DNA of 37,246 nucleotides from Candidatus Achromatium palustre (lineage in GTDB: Bacteria > Pseudomonadota > Gammaproteobacteria > Chromatiales > Chromatiaceae): NCBI GenBank assembly GCA_001044195.1, contig LFCU01000084.1, positions 1 through 37,246 on the forward strand, read 5' to 3'. Position numbers and translations under genes: made by a program. Position 1 is the stretch's first letter; each line of letters begins with the position of its first letter. The notes under the pieces were generated by a model, which was not told where the DNA came from, did not search any database, and saw nothing but the letters and a program-made list of their open reading frames with translations. Positions 1-7,956 of this stretch are shown here, one piece after another.

Positions 1-440
1 TGGAAACGTATATATAGAAATATTTTTATATTGTCAATATATTTCTATATTTTTTGTGACCATATTGTAAAATAAATTTAAAGAGTTTGCTAGTTTGTGA
101 TATTTATGCTATTACTATACTATTGTAAAATTATACTTACTGAAAGCACCATATCGCTTAATTTTTTGTACAGGGAGCGTCACCAAATGCATTCCCAAGC
201 AAAGCGTGGAAACGATACTTCAGGCGTAAATTGAAAAATAAAGAATGCCAATTAAATTTTACAAATTATAATAAAACGTATTTATGAACCAAGGTTACAA
301 ATCTTATATCTATAGCTCTTTAATCATTCACTTTAGTCACTGTGAAGATCAGACAACCATCAAAATTCTTTACTAATTCAATATCTCATGCCACAACCTA
401 AAACATTTACTATAAAAACCGCAGGCTTGAGTATACAGCT
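1..440. other. intergenic, no gene recognised
   Basis: AT-rich leader of the first response-regulator gene. I see a fragment resembling the dispersed GTTCCCACGC repeat near 190-215 (AAGCGTGGAAACGATAC), and no RNA gene or convincing promoter. A tiny reading frame of 18 codons (388-444) ends in an ATGA overlap with the next gene but has no recognisable ribosome binding site. Confidence 0.5.
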
Positions 441-1247
441 ATGAGTCTTGAACACAAACTCATTGAGTTTCGTACTCTTTTAGAAGAACTTAGAAATATC
501 TGTATTGAACGTGGCACTGGAACTGCGTTTATTGTTACTGATAACAACCAATGGGCTGAAATAAGAATAGATGCTGGCAAAATAATTAATATCAAGTTTC
601 GGAATAAACGTGGTATTGATGCCCTACGTCTATTAAAACAAGTAGCTCAAGCTAAGTATTCTTTTAATACTGAAGACATAATGAAACATGATGATGCAGA
701 AAAGTCTAAAGATTCTGAGGGACTTTATTTGCCATCTACATTCCATCTATTTCAATTGCTTGGATTAGATGCAGCAGCAGCAGCCCCATTGCAATCCAGT
801 ACTGCTACTAAGCCTATTATTACTAGTCAAACCGATGATAAATCTATCACTGCTAGCACCAGTGCTGGTAATAATGACAATAGTCACAAAAAAATACTTG
901 TAGTAGAAGATAGTGCCATTTCTCGTAAAGTAATTGTGCGCTCTTTAGCTGAAAAAGGCTATGAAATAATTGAAACTGAGGATGGATTTCAAGCCCTTGC
1001 AGCACTTGGTAACGCTACACCAGATTTAGTGTTATTAGATCTGGTATTGCCTGGCATTGACGGCTATAAAGTATTAGCTAATATGAAGAAAAATCCAGAA
1101 TGTGCTACTATTCCAGTAATTATTTTGACATCTCGGGATACACTATTAGATAAGTTGCGTGGCAAGATGTCCGAAGCTGATGAATACTTAACCAAGCCTT
1201 TTTCGCCAAATGATCTTTTAGAAAAAGTAAAAAAACATCTTGATTAG
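441..1247 (+). CDS. response regulator with N-terminal DUF4388/PatA-like domain and C-terminal receiver
   Basis: A 268-residue cytoplasmic signalling protein. Residues 1-110 resemble the DUF4388/PatA-N type region found in cyanobacterial and gammaproteobacterial receiver proteins; this match is from memory of the family pattern. An Ala/Ser/Thr-rich linker covers 111-148. A complete receiver domain covers 150-268, with acidic pair E156/D157, phosphoacceptor D200 (in LVLLDLVLPG), T230 and K252 (TKPF). No DNA-binding output domain follows, so signalling is probably by protein contact. A CheB-like gene follows 111 bp downstream on the same strand, which suggests a chemosensory or type IV pilus/twitching-type pathway, but no histidine kinase is visible. 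The start follows only a weak ribosome binding site; the upstream frame closes at 444. Confidence 0.85.
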   Translation: MSLEHKLIEFRTLLEELRNICIERGTGTAFIVTDNNQWAEIRIDAGKIINIKFRNKRGIDALRLLKQVAQAKYSFNTEDIMKHDDAEKSKDSEGLYLPSTFHLFQLLGLDAAAAAPLQSSTATKPIITSQTDDKSITASTSAGNNDNSHKKILVVEDSAISRKVIVRSLAEKGYEIIETEDGFQALAALGNATPDLVLLDLVLPGIDGYKVLANMKKNPECATIPVIILTSRDTLLDKLRGKMSEADEYLTKPFSPNDLLEKVKKHLD

Positions 1248-1358
1248 TAATATTAATGGATATTAATATTACTAATATACTATAATTAATAATACTATAA
1301 TTAATAAATTCTAATTTGAGCAAATTTTGTTTATTCGACTAAGGCGCCGCAAACTCTT

Positions 1359-2393
1359 ATGGATACTAAAAAACGGCTCTTGATCGTCGATGATTCGCGA
1401 TTCATGCGCCAAGCCATTGCCGATTTTTTTTCACAAGATGCTACTATTGATGTAATTGGAGAGGCCAAAAACGGTGTAGAGGCTATTGAAGCAGTAGCTA
1501 ATCTTGAACCAGACGTTGTGACTCTTGATGTCAACATGCCAGTCATGGATGGTTTAACAGCTCTTAAACACTTAATGATTCGTTCTCCGTTGCCAACCAT
1601 CATGCTTAGCACTTTGATGAAAGAAGGTGCACAGGCAACCTTTGATGCTTTACGTTATGGAGCCTTAGATTTTATCTTAAAACCATCCCAACTTAAAGGT
1701 AACTTGGATCAACAACGTCAAGAAATTTGTCGCAAAGTACGTCTAGCATCTCATGTTGAAGTCTCGGCGATGCGTTACATTCGTGCAGTGCCTCAGGATA
1801 AGCCTCTTACCAACGACCCCTGTCGTCGTGTAGTAATTCTAGGGGCGGCTGAAGGTGGTTATAGTGTGTTATTAAAAATTATCCCGCATTTAATTTTAGA
1901 AACCCCACGTACTGCCTATGTGATTATCTTGTACGCCGATCCTATGTATACAGATGCATTTGCTAAATATCTGGATCAATACAGTGCAGTACGGGTTACT
2001 AGGGTTAAAGATGGAGAGCTTTTAAAAAGTGGGGTTTGTTACTTGGGTTCTGGTTCTGAGTATGTGACATTTCTTCCAAATAGAGATGATTTAACTTTAC
2101 ACATTACCGAGGCTCCTTTTCCGTGGCGGCGTGGTTCGATTAATCGTTTATTATTTTCAGCCTCTGAAATTTTAGGTTCGCAAGGAATGGCGGTATTATT
2201 GTCTGGTGCGGGGGAAGATGGTGCTGAAGGGGCATCAGAGCTTATGAATAGTGGTGGCATCATTTTAGTGCAGGAGCCTAAGACTTGTCTGGATAAGGAG
2301 ATGGCTTTGAATACTATTGATTTGTGTGAATTTGGTTGTCAAACGGTTCCTGATGGTTCTTTGGGAAATACCATAAATGATTTGTTGAATTAG
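1359..2393 (+). CDS. CheB-like receiver/methylesterase-fold protein, catalytic Ser and His absent
   Basis: 344 residues with CheB architecture. An N-terminal receiver (1-125) has D11/D12, phosphoacceptor D57 (VVTLDVNMP), S84 and K108 (LKPS). A C-terminal CheB_methylest-like domain covers about 157-344. In active CheB the nucleophile lies in GASTGG; here the motif is GAAEGG (162-167), with Ala at the Ser position (A164). The catalytic His of the usual QHMP segment is missing: this stretch is LYADPM (191-196) and has no His. The third residue, Asp of the G-x-DGA motif, is kept (D287 in SGAGEDGAEGA). The fold is therefore recognisable but methylesterase activity is unlikely. It follows the DUF4388-like regulator on the same strand. 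The name cheB is withheld because the enzyme appears dead. Confidence 0.85.
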   Translation: MDTKKRLLIVDDSRFMRQAIADFFSQDATIDVIGEAKNGVEAIEAVANLEPDVVTLDVNMPVMDGLTALKHLMIRSPLPTIMLSTLMKEGAQATFDALRYGALDFILKPSQLKGNLDQQRQEICRKVRLASHVEVSAMRYIRAVPQDKPLTNDPCRRVVILGAAEGGYSVLLKIIPHLILETPRTAYVIILYADPMYTDAFAKYLDQYSAVRVTRVKDGELLKSGVCYLGSGSEYVTFLPNRDDLTLHITEAPFPWRRGSINRLLFSASEILGSQGMAVLLSGAGEDGAEGASELMNSGGIILVQEPKTCLDKEMALNTIDLCEFGCQTVPDGSLGNTINDLLN

Positions 2394-2597
2394 GTAGGGA
2401 AGATTTATGGTTATACTAAATATTATTGTTTTTGAACCTTGATTTTCAAGATTTTCTTGATTACCTTGATGCGAGTTTTTTGATTAGCAAATATACCTTG
2501 TAAATTATGGTTCCAATAATTAGATTACCACGATATAATATCTTGCTAATCAAGCAAATTTTAAAAATCATGGTTTAGATAAGTAAAGGTAATTGAT

Positions 2598-3572
2598 ATG
2601 GGAAGAAGTTCGGTTAACAAGGCTATTATCGTTGGAAATTTAGGAGCAGATCCAGAAATGCGTTATATGCCAGATGGAACTGCGATTGCTAATATTCGCG
2701 TCGCTACCAATGAAGTAAGGAAGGATCGTAATTCTGGAGAAAATCAAGAACACACAGAATGGCACCGCATTGTTGCATTTGGCCGTTTAGGCGAGATTAT
2801 CGGCCAATATCTACGTAAAGGTTCTAAAGCATATTTTGAAGGACGTATCCAAACTAAACAATGGCAAGATCAATCTGGACAAACTCGCTATTTTACAGAT
2901 ATTATAGCCAGTGAAATGCAAATGCTAGATAGCCGTAGTGAATCAGGTGGATATACACAATCTGCACCATATCCGGCTGGCTCTAATCAAGCAATGGGGC
3001 AATCCCCACAACAAGGTTATACTACTAATGTAGTCCCACAAAACAATCCTAACCAAGGATGGCAAAACCAAAATAATCCTAATCAAGGATGGCAAAACCA
3101 GAATAATCCTAATCAAGGATGGCAAAACCAAAATAATCCTAATCAAGGATGGCAAAACCAAAATAATCCTAATCAACATAATCCTAACCAGGGTTGGCAA
3201 AACCAGAATAATCCTAGCCAAGGTCAGCAAACTCAAAACAATCCTAATCAGGTTTGGCAAAACCAAAATAATCCTAGCCAAGGTCAGCAAACTCAAAACA
3301 ATCCTAACCAGGGCTATACACCACAAACTCCTGCTACTACATCAGGCTACACTCCACCTCCTCCATCTCAGGCAACAGCAACACCCCAACAAACAGATAC
3401 TGAGGCATTTTTCCGACAAACTGAGCAAGAAACTGAAAATACTCAACAAGCAGACAGTATAGATGATGGGAGTAAACCATTTTCGCCAGCACCTCCAATA
3501 CCTCAAGCAGATAATACAGCTTCTGAGACTCCCGAAATTCCTAAAGACCTTAATGACAAAATTCCTTTTTAA
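2598..3572 (+). CDS. ssb: single-stranded DNA-binding protein SSB with expanded repeat linker
   Basis: Binds single-stranded DNA in replication, repair and recombination. The OB-fold covers about 1-112: start [20 protein letters not shown], then the [13 protein letters not shown] segment, then [20 protein letters not shown]. The linker (about 115-310) is Gln/Asn/Pro-rich and contains a block of 10-residue repeats [10 protein letters not shown]. The C-terminus ends in DLNDKIPF, a slightly degenerate form of the acidic DDDIPF tip that recruits partner proteins. At 324 residues it is nearly twice the E. coli length (178), all through the linker. Start ATG at 2598 follows GTAAAGGTAATTGAT. Confidence 0.96.
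   Translation: MGRSSVNKAIIVGNLGADPEMRYMPDGTAIANIRVATNEVRKDRNSGENQEHTEWHRIVAFGRLGEIIGQYLRKGSKAYFEGRIQTKQWQDQSGQTRYFTDIIASEMQMLDSRSESGGYTQSAPYPAGSNQAMGQSPQQGYTTNVVPQNNPNQGWQNQNNPNQGWQNQNNPNQGWQNQNNPNQGWQNQNNPNQHNPNQGWQNQNNPSQGQQTQNNPNQVWQNQNNPSQGQQTQNNPNQGYTPQTPATTSGYTPPPPSQATATPQQTDTEAFFRQTEQETENTQQADSIDDGSKPFSPAPPIPQADNTASETPEIPKDLNDKIPF
3042..3326 (+). repeat. 30-bp in-frame tandem repeat inside ssb
   Basis: Nine and a half units of 30 bp encoding [10 protein letters not shown] and variants ([30 protein letters not shown]). The first four units are almost identical at DNA level. A half unit (NNPNQ) then shifts to [10 protein letters not shown], and the last four units alternate between two variants, so there was a higher-order 60-bp duplication. 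Every unit keeps the frame. Confidence 0.95.
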
Positions 3573-4006
3573 CTTTAGCATCTATCCATTTGCATGTAGG
3601 ATGGGTAGAGCGAAGTGAAACCCATCATTCTAAGTTAATACTTGACTATTCAATTTTTTGACTTGATAAATTTGTAGGGCGGGAGAGCGAAGCGATCCCG
3701 CCTTCTATGTAAATTTGCTACTTTGAAATAATAGACATTATACCGATTTTCATAACTAACTGAATTTAATAGATAAAATTTCTAATTTCTACGATGGAAC
3801 CCTTACCACCTATCAGTTTTATACATAGGATGCGCTGAGGTACGAAGCGCATCAATAATGATGGGTTTCGCTTTGGCTCTACCCATCCTACATGTAAACC
3901 GATAGGTGGTAAGACTTAATAATCGAGTTAATAGGATTGATGTGCTTCGTACTTCAGCACATCCTATCATTATTAGGGTAATTTAATGGATTTATGATTA
4001 TAAAGC
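3573..4006. other. intergenic filled by dispersed hairpin repeats
   Basis: 434 bp between convergent ssb and xthA with no gene. It holds a GTAGGATGGGTAGAGCG unit at about 3596-3628, a GTAGGGCGGGAGAGCG hairpin at about 3676-3704, an inverted-repeat-bounded element at 3802-3913 and another hairpin unit around 3936-3966. The segment ATTATACCGATTTTCATAAC near 3738 recurs with one change near 13550. Confidence 0.7.
3802..3913. mobile_element. 112-bp inverted-repeat element (MITE-like), composite
   Basis: The left end CTTACCACCTATCAGTTTT and the right end AAACCGATAGGTGGTAAG are inverted copies over about 30 bp, with a few mismatches and one gap. The interior carries a GCGCTGAGGTACGAAGCGC palindrome and a unit that is the inverse of the GGATGGGTAGAGCG repeat at 3598. 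No coding capacity. No certain target duplication was found. Confidence 0.55.
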
Positions 4007-4855
4007 TTAAAGATCTAAATCAATCCATACGGGACAATGATCTGAAGGACGTTCTAAACCTCGTATAGCATAATCAATCGCAGCATTCTGACATCTCTTT
4101 ACCAAAGAAGCTGTTGCTAAAATTAGATCAATACGCAAACCACGACGGGGATTATCCTCAAACCCCCGACTCCGATAATCAAACCAACTAAACCTATCAT
4201 TAATTTGCGGATACTGCTCCCTAAATGTATCCGTAAATCCCCAAGTAATGAGCTTTTGTAACCACTCACGCTCCTCAGGTAAAAACGCACATTTACCAGT
4301 ACGCAGCCATCTTGTAGCATTCTCTGTACCAATTCCTATATCCAAATCACTAGGAGCTACATTCATATCTCCTACTAATAATACCTGATCCTTTGGTTTA
4401 AACCTGTTATTTATATAGGCCAGCATATCGGCATAAAATTGCTGTTTATATGGGAATTTTGTCGGGTGATCTCTGCTAGCCCCTTGTGGAAAATAACTGT
4501 TAATAACAGTTAGAGACTGGCTAGGTTTCTTAGATTTGGATGATTTAGAATTACTATTAGGTATTGTAAATTCACCAATGATAACGCGACGTTGACTGTC
4601 TGGTGGATCATTAGGAAATCCGAATTCAACACTAAGGGGTGGTTGTTTAGAAAATATGGCTACCCCATAATGGGATTTTTGGCCATAAAACTCGACATGA
4701 TAGCCAAGGCTATGGGCTAAATCTTGAGGAAAGTCGTCATCCTGTACCTTAGTCTCTTGTAAGGCCAAGATATCAGGATCTAGGGTATCGCGTATAGCAC
4801 GTAGTTGGTGCCTTCTAGCACGAATGCCGTTGACGTTGAATGAAAGGATACGCAT
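4007..4855 (-). CDS. xthA: exodeoxyribonuclease III (AP endonuclease)
   Basis: 282 residues, endonuclease/exonuclease/phosphatase fold. Cleaves DNA 5' to abasic sites and removes 3' blocking groups in base excision repair. Active-site residues are all visible: N7 (SFNVNGIRAR), E34 (LQETK), Y121, D163 and N165 (VGDMNVAP), D243 (LRIDLIL) and D272-H273 (PSDHCPV). A Ser/Lys-rich insertion at 100-112 (NSNSKSSKSKK) is extra relative to short family members. Lies downstream of bacteriohemerythrin on the same strand, separated by hairpin repeats, so probably transcribed separately. The start is at the first Met, matching the family N-terminus MRILSFNVNGIRAR. Confidence 0.95.
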   Translation of the reverse strand: MRILSFNVNGIRARRHQLRAIRDTLDPDILALQETKVQDDDFPQDLAHSLGYHVEFYGQKSHYGVAIFSKQPPLSVEFGFPNDPPDSQRRVIIGEFTIPNSNSKSSKSKKPSQSLTVINSYFPQGASRDHPTKFPYKQQFYADMLAYINNRFKPKDQVLLVGDMNVAPSDLDIGIGTENATRWLRTGKCAFLPEEREWLQKLITWGFTDTFREQYPQINDRFSWFDYRSRGFEDNPRRGLRIDLILATASLVKRCQNAAIDYAIRGLERPSDHCPVWIDLDL

Positions 4856-4870
4856 TATGTAGTTCGTAGG

Positions 4871-4898
4871 TTGGGTTGCTGTGTGTTTGGCAACCCAA
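4871..4898. repeat. hairpin upstream of xthA
   Basis: Perfect 9-bp inverted repeat TTGGGTTGC / GCAACCCAA with a 10-nt loop, 16 bp upstream of the xthA start. A T-run follows on the plus strand. In xthA mRNA it would fold just before the start codon. Confidence 0.6.
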
Positions 4899-4921
4899 CA
4901 TTTTTTAAAGAGACATATTAT

Positions 4922-4972
4922 ATCGTTCCCACTCTCTGCGTGGGAACGATCAAGCAGAGCGTGGGAACGATC
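4922..4972. repeat. GTTCCCACGC-family hairpin repeat
   Basis: Two head-to-head units: ATCGTTCCCACTCTCTGCG followed by TGGGAACGATC, then an AGCAGAGCGTGGGAACGATC unit. Same family as repeats near 13580, 14661, 14759, 15563, 16351, 21479 and 29604. Confidence 0.8.
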
Positions 4973-5014
4973 AAAATTATATTTTTATGATAGTCTGATT
5001 TTTATTATAGTAAA

Positions 5015-5431
5015 TTAAGCAAGACCTGCTGACTTGAAACTACCCTCATAAGACTTATCCATTTTCAAGATATGGGATTTAAGCCAATTAGTTGCTGTCA
5101 TAGCAATATCAGCGACCACAAATACCGACATATTAGGATTAGTGTCAATCTTATCTTTAGCTTCTTTCAGCTTATCAACTAACGACTTATGTTCACGCTG
5201 TTGTGCGGTTAAACCTGGGTACTCTGCTAATTCCATCAAACGCTCTTCTTCCCTAAAATGGTATTCTGTATATTGAATCAATTCCTTTAATAAGGGAATA
5301 ATTTTTTCTTGGGCATTTTGGTTATCTGAGATATCGTAGAGCTTATTCATAATATCAAATAGCTTTTGATGATCCACATCCATGGCTTTAGCACCTACGC
5401 TATATTCTGGGGTCCAAGTAAATAATTTCAT
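5015..5431 (-). CDS. bacteriohemerythrin, one iron ligand replaced
   Basis: 138-residue four-helix O2-binding diiron protein family, thought to carry, store or sense oxygen. Visible ligands by family pattern: H21 (DVDHQKLF), H58 and E62 (YHFREEERLM), H81 (REHKSL), H120 and D125 (KSHILKMD). The remaining His of the YPxxxxHxxxH pattern is Gln here (Q77 in YPGLTAQQREH). Length and order of the helices are otherwise normal. Single-gene unit, about 160 bp upstream of xthA on the same strand; start MKLFTWTPEYSVG matches the family. Confidence 0.9.
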   Translation of the reverse strand: MKLFTWTPEYSVGAKAMDVDHQKLFDIMNKLYDISDNQNAQEKIIPLLKELIQYTEYHFREEERLMELAEYPGLTAQQREHKSLVDKLKEAKDKIDTNPNMSVFVVADIAMTATNWLKSHILKMDKSYEGSFKSAGLA

Positions 5432-5856
5432 AATATTAACCTAAATAGAAATATTAAAATGATCTAAATCAATATACATCAATATTCCATTTAAGTGTTA
5501 AATAAATTTTTATATAAAATTAAACTTAATTTGAATATCTTGTGAAGCATTGTAGGCTGGGTTGACGATTTTACTTCACATTTGTGAAAAATAACACGAA
5601 ATCTGAAATTTTTTAACCATAAAACCTACAAATTATATTAAAAAATACTATATAATTCAAAATTCATTTACAAATATAGCTTCCCAAATCCTTAGTAATT
5701 TTTATTTTAAATTATAACTTATTCCATTACTAATAATCATTAAACCAATAAGTTAAAAGATAAAATTAAAGTTGCTTTAAAATATATATTGCCTACAATA
5801 GCAACTAGCCATAATTCATATTAAAGCATATTTATACTTTAAGAGAAATTACCATT
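5432..5856. other. intergenic, divergent promoter region
   Basis: 425 bp, very AT-rich, between divergently transcribed bacteriohemerythrin (minus) and a tandem receiver protein (plus). It must contain promoters for both. I see no strong hairpins, RNA gene or repeat-family member here. Confidence 0.5.
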
Positions 5857-6777
5857 ATGAGTAAACCAAAATTGCTTTTTGTTGATGACGAGGAACGAGT
5901 TGTACGCTCTCTTGCTACCCAATTTCGTAGTTCCCACTCAACAAAAGGCTGCACCGAACCAAAAGAAGTCTTAGACTTAGTGAGCAAAGAACACTTTCAC
6001 GTTGTAGTCAGTGACCAGCGTATGCCCAAAATGCCAGGAGTAGAATTACTTAGGCAAGTTCGAGAAATATCACCGCTTACACTTTGCATCCTACTAACTG
6101 GTTACGCTGATTTATCTGCTGTAGTTGGTGCTATTAACGAAGGGCAAATCTTTCGGTATCTTACAAAACCCTGGGACCGAGATGAATTACGTCGGGTACT
6201 AGATAAAGCTACCAGCATTGCTTTAGATATGGAGCAACATGGTAAGGGCAAGACTGAAGATATACAGGTTGATCAAAAGGCTACCGTTCACCTTATGGTC
6301 ATTGATGATAACAAAGATGTATATGAGAATATATCTCAGGTTTTGACAGGTGATAACTATGTAGTACATTGGGCTTCAACATTGGATAAAACCATTGAAC
6401 TATTATCCACTCATGACATAGCTGTAGTTATTACAGAATTAATGCTAGGAGATGAGGATATTGTGCCGGCATTGGCTACGCTGAAACAACATAATCCTAA
6501 TGTACTAACTATAGTGCTTACAGCAATGCGGGATGCGGATCTTTTGATCAAATTAATCAACCAAGCTCAAGTATTTCGTTATTTGCCCAAACCAGTACGT
6601 CCAGGTTTAATAGCTAAAAATATAGAGACAGCTTTAAAACACAGAGAGCAATTGCGCATTGTCCCAGTATTAGTGAATCGACATAATGTAGAAAAAATGC
6701 CTGAAGATTCGTATAAATCTCAAAACGTATCTGGTTTTTTGAAACGGTTTCGGGATCGTTTCTCTACTGCACATTAA
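5857..6777 (+). CDS. tandem receiver-domain response regulator (REC-REC)
   Basis: 306 residues with two receiver domains and a short basic tail. REC1 (4-120) is complete: D10/D11, phosphoacceptor D53 (VVVSDQRMPKMPG), T81 (LLTGY) and K104 (LTKPW); the SDQRMPxMPG and TKPW patterns are those of RpfG/HupR-like receivers. REC2 (145-262) keeps D150/D151, T222 and K245, but the phosphoacceptor position is Glu (E194 in VVITELMLGDED). No output domain (HD-GYP, GGDEF or HTH) follows: the C-terminus (265-306) is basic and ends GFLKRFRDRFSTAH. It is probably a phosphorelay or adaptor component, partner unknown. No kinase is adjacent. Confidence 0.85.
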   Translation: MSKPKLLFVDDEERVVRSLATQFRSSHSTKGCTEPKEVLDLVSKEHFHVVVSDQRMPKMPGVELLRQVREISPLTLCILLTGYADLSAVVGAINEGQIFRYLTKPWDRDELRRVLDKATSIALDMEQHGKGKTEDIQVDQKATVHLMVIDDNKDVYENISQVLTGDNYVVHWASTLDKTIELLSTHDIAVVITELMLGDEDIVPALATLKQHNPNVLTIVLTAMRDADLLIKLINQAQVFRYLPKPVRPGLIAKNIETALKHREQLRIVPVLVNRHNVEKMPEDSYKSQNVSGFLKRFRDRFSTAH

Positions 6778-6855
6778 TCTAACACTTGCAGGATCGTTTT
6801 CACGCCCTCGGCGTGGGAATAGGTTGGTGGTGTTATGGCATCAGCTATCAAAATC

Positions 6856-6876
6856 GTAGGGTGCGCATTGCGCACC
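6856..6876. repeat. GTAGGGTGCGC-family hairpin
   Basis: GGTGCGCATTGCGCACC is an almost perfect palindrome. Related copies lie at 15640-15658, 19988-20010, 21567-21591 and 31449-31469. Confidence 0.8.
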
Positions 6877-6886
6877 ATTATTTGGG

Positions 6887-7103
6887 ACTGGTTCAGTCTG
6901 ATGTTTGAACATAACATCATAATTATATTACATTATTTTTATAATAGTTGTAAAGTCTCACAATAGAAAATTTACAAGCAAATTTTTTAAATTGACACTA
7001 TCACAATATCTAGGACAAAATTTTGAGACGATTTTAGAAGATAGCATAATAAAAATTGTTTTTAAATAACATAATGTTAGTTGATGAATTAGACTGAACC
7101 AGT
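6887..7103. mobile_element. 217-bp MITE-like element with ACTGGTTCAGTCT ends
   Basis: Perfect 13-bp inverted ends ACTGGTTCAGTCT (6887-6899) and AGACTGAACCAGT (7091-7103) enclose AT-rich sequence with no reading frame. Further copies of the end sequence occur at 8028-8039 (GGACTGAACCAG) and 31204-31213 (ACTGGTTCAG). Confidence 0.6.
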
Positions 7104-7152
7104 GCCCACCCTACAGCTTGATGCTTTATGTTATTGAGAAGTTATGTTACAG

Positions 7153-7773
7153 CTAGGTTGGTTCTTTGAGAATGCCTAATAACACCCCTAAAAGTTTTTC
7201 TAATTGGGCTGGTACTATAAATGCGTCAATATTTTTTAGTATCTTTTTGGTTGGTCTTTCAAGCACCCCAAAACGCCACACATCTCCTATAGTTACTGCA
7301 CCATATAAGAAGTCAATAGGTTCGTTTTCCAAATAATAATCCATCGCAATTAATTCTACAGCTAATTGCGTAAATCCCTTATCCATATCAGCATTTTTGG
7401 CTTCGATGACAATAATCTTTTTGGCAGCATGTATAAGATAATCAATATTGCCTTTTAATCTCTCATTGATGTTGATCGGATATTCTACATCTATGTCAAT
7501 ATCAATGTAATCCAGCAACTCAAACAGTAACGGCGAAATAAAGAACTCACGTTTTGCAGCTTCGGAGTTCAAAGTGATATGCGGTAATTTTTTATAAAAA
7601 GTGTCTGTTAGTTTTTCAACATTTAACACTTTATCTGTGTAATTAGGCAGTACAAGCTTTTGGATTTTGAACTGATACCCAAATTCAGCAACCACATCTC
7701 GGGTTGGATAGGGTAATTTAAAATAGTCTGAGAAGGTATAACTTTTCTTTTCTTCTAATATAGATTGTGGCAT
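7153..7773 (-). CDS. uncharacterised protein with PD-(D/E)XK nuclease-like motif
   Basis: 206 residues, no recognised name. A possible nuclease core is visible: E76 in REFFISPLL, then G-N-I-D111 (KGNIDYLI), a hydrophobic strand, E124-A-K126 (IIVIEAKN), and a helix with Q136 (FTQLAVELIAMD). This D...ExK...Q order is that of PD-(D/E)XK enzymes and related inactive folds. The 5' part of this gene, with the end of metY just upstream, is duplicated in inverted orientation at 21139-21562, where the gene is broken. A second gene with the same motif order lies at 34978-35715. Cellular role unknown; many such genes in repeat-rich genomes are of unknown or defence-related function. Confidence 0.75.
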   Translation of the reverse strand: MPQSILEEKKSYTFSDYFKLPYPTRDVVAEFGYQFKIQKLVLPNYTDKVLNVEKLTDTFYKKLPHITLNSEAAKREFFISPLLFELLDYIDIDIDVEYPININERLKGNIDYLIHAAKKIIVIEAKNADMDKGFTQLAVELIAMDYYLENEPIDFLYGAVTIGDVWRFGVLERPTKKILKNIDAFIVPAQLEKLLGVLLGILKEPT

Positions 7774-7776
7774 GGT

Positions 7777-7956
7777 TTAGTTTGAGGCAGCAGCTAACGC
7801 TTGCTCAAGATCAGCAATAATGTCATAGATATGTTCAATGCCTATACTCAAGCGTATCATATCCTCAGTTACATAAGCAGCCGCTAACTCTGTAGCATTA
7901 AGTTGTCGATGTGTTGTAGTTGCAGGATGGCTTGCTAACGATTTAGCATCACCTAT
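7777..7956 (-). pseudogene. 3' remnant of metY (O-acetylhomoserine sulfhydrylase)
   Basis: Read on the minus strand, this matches the last 60 codons of the intact metY at 20041-21318 with only a few base differences, including the same TAA stop followed by the same spacing to the nuclease-like ATG. Homology stops at about 7956 (GGTGATGCTAAATCG end). It has no start and is a remnant of an inverted duplication. Confidence 0.93.

Larger units (their letters stand above)
6778..7152. other. intergenic made of repeats
   Basis: 375 bp without a gene. It contains a GTAGGGTGCGC hairpin (6856-6876) and an inverted-repeat-bounded AT-rich element (6887-7103); the remainder has no visible feature. Confidence 0.6.

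Noticed and set aside
388-444. 18-codon open frame overlapping the first gene by ATGA
   Set aside because: No ribosome binding site or recognisable leader-peptide feature; coupling cannot be supported from one sequence.
2943-3326. 127-codon open frame antisense to ssb
   Set aside because: It is the reverse shadow of the 30-bp repeat; a hydrophobic repetitive product with no start context.
3042-3326. Regular 30-bp repeats as a possible CRISPR array
   Set aside because: Units are contiguous without unique spacers and code in frame within ssb.
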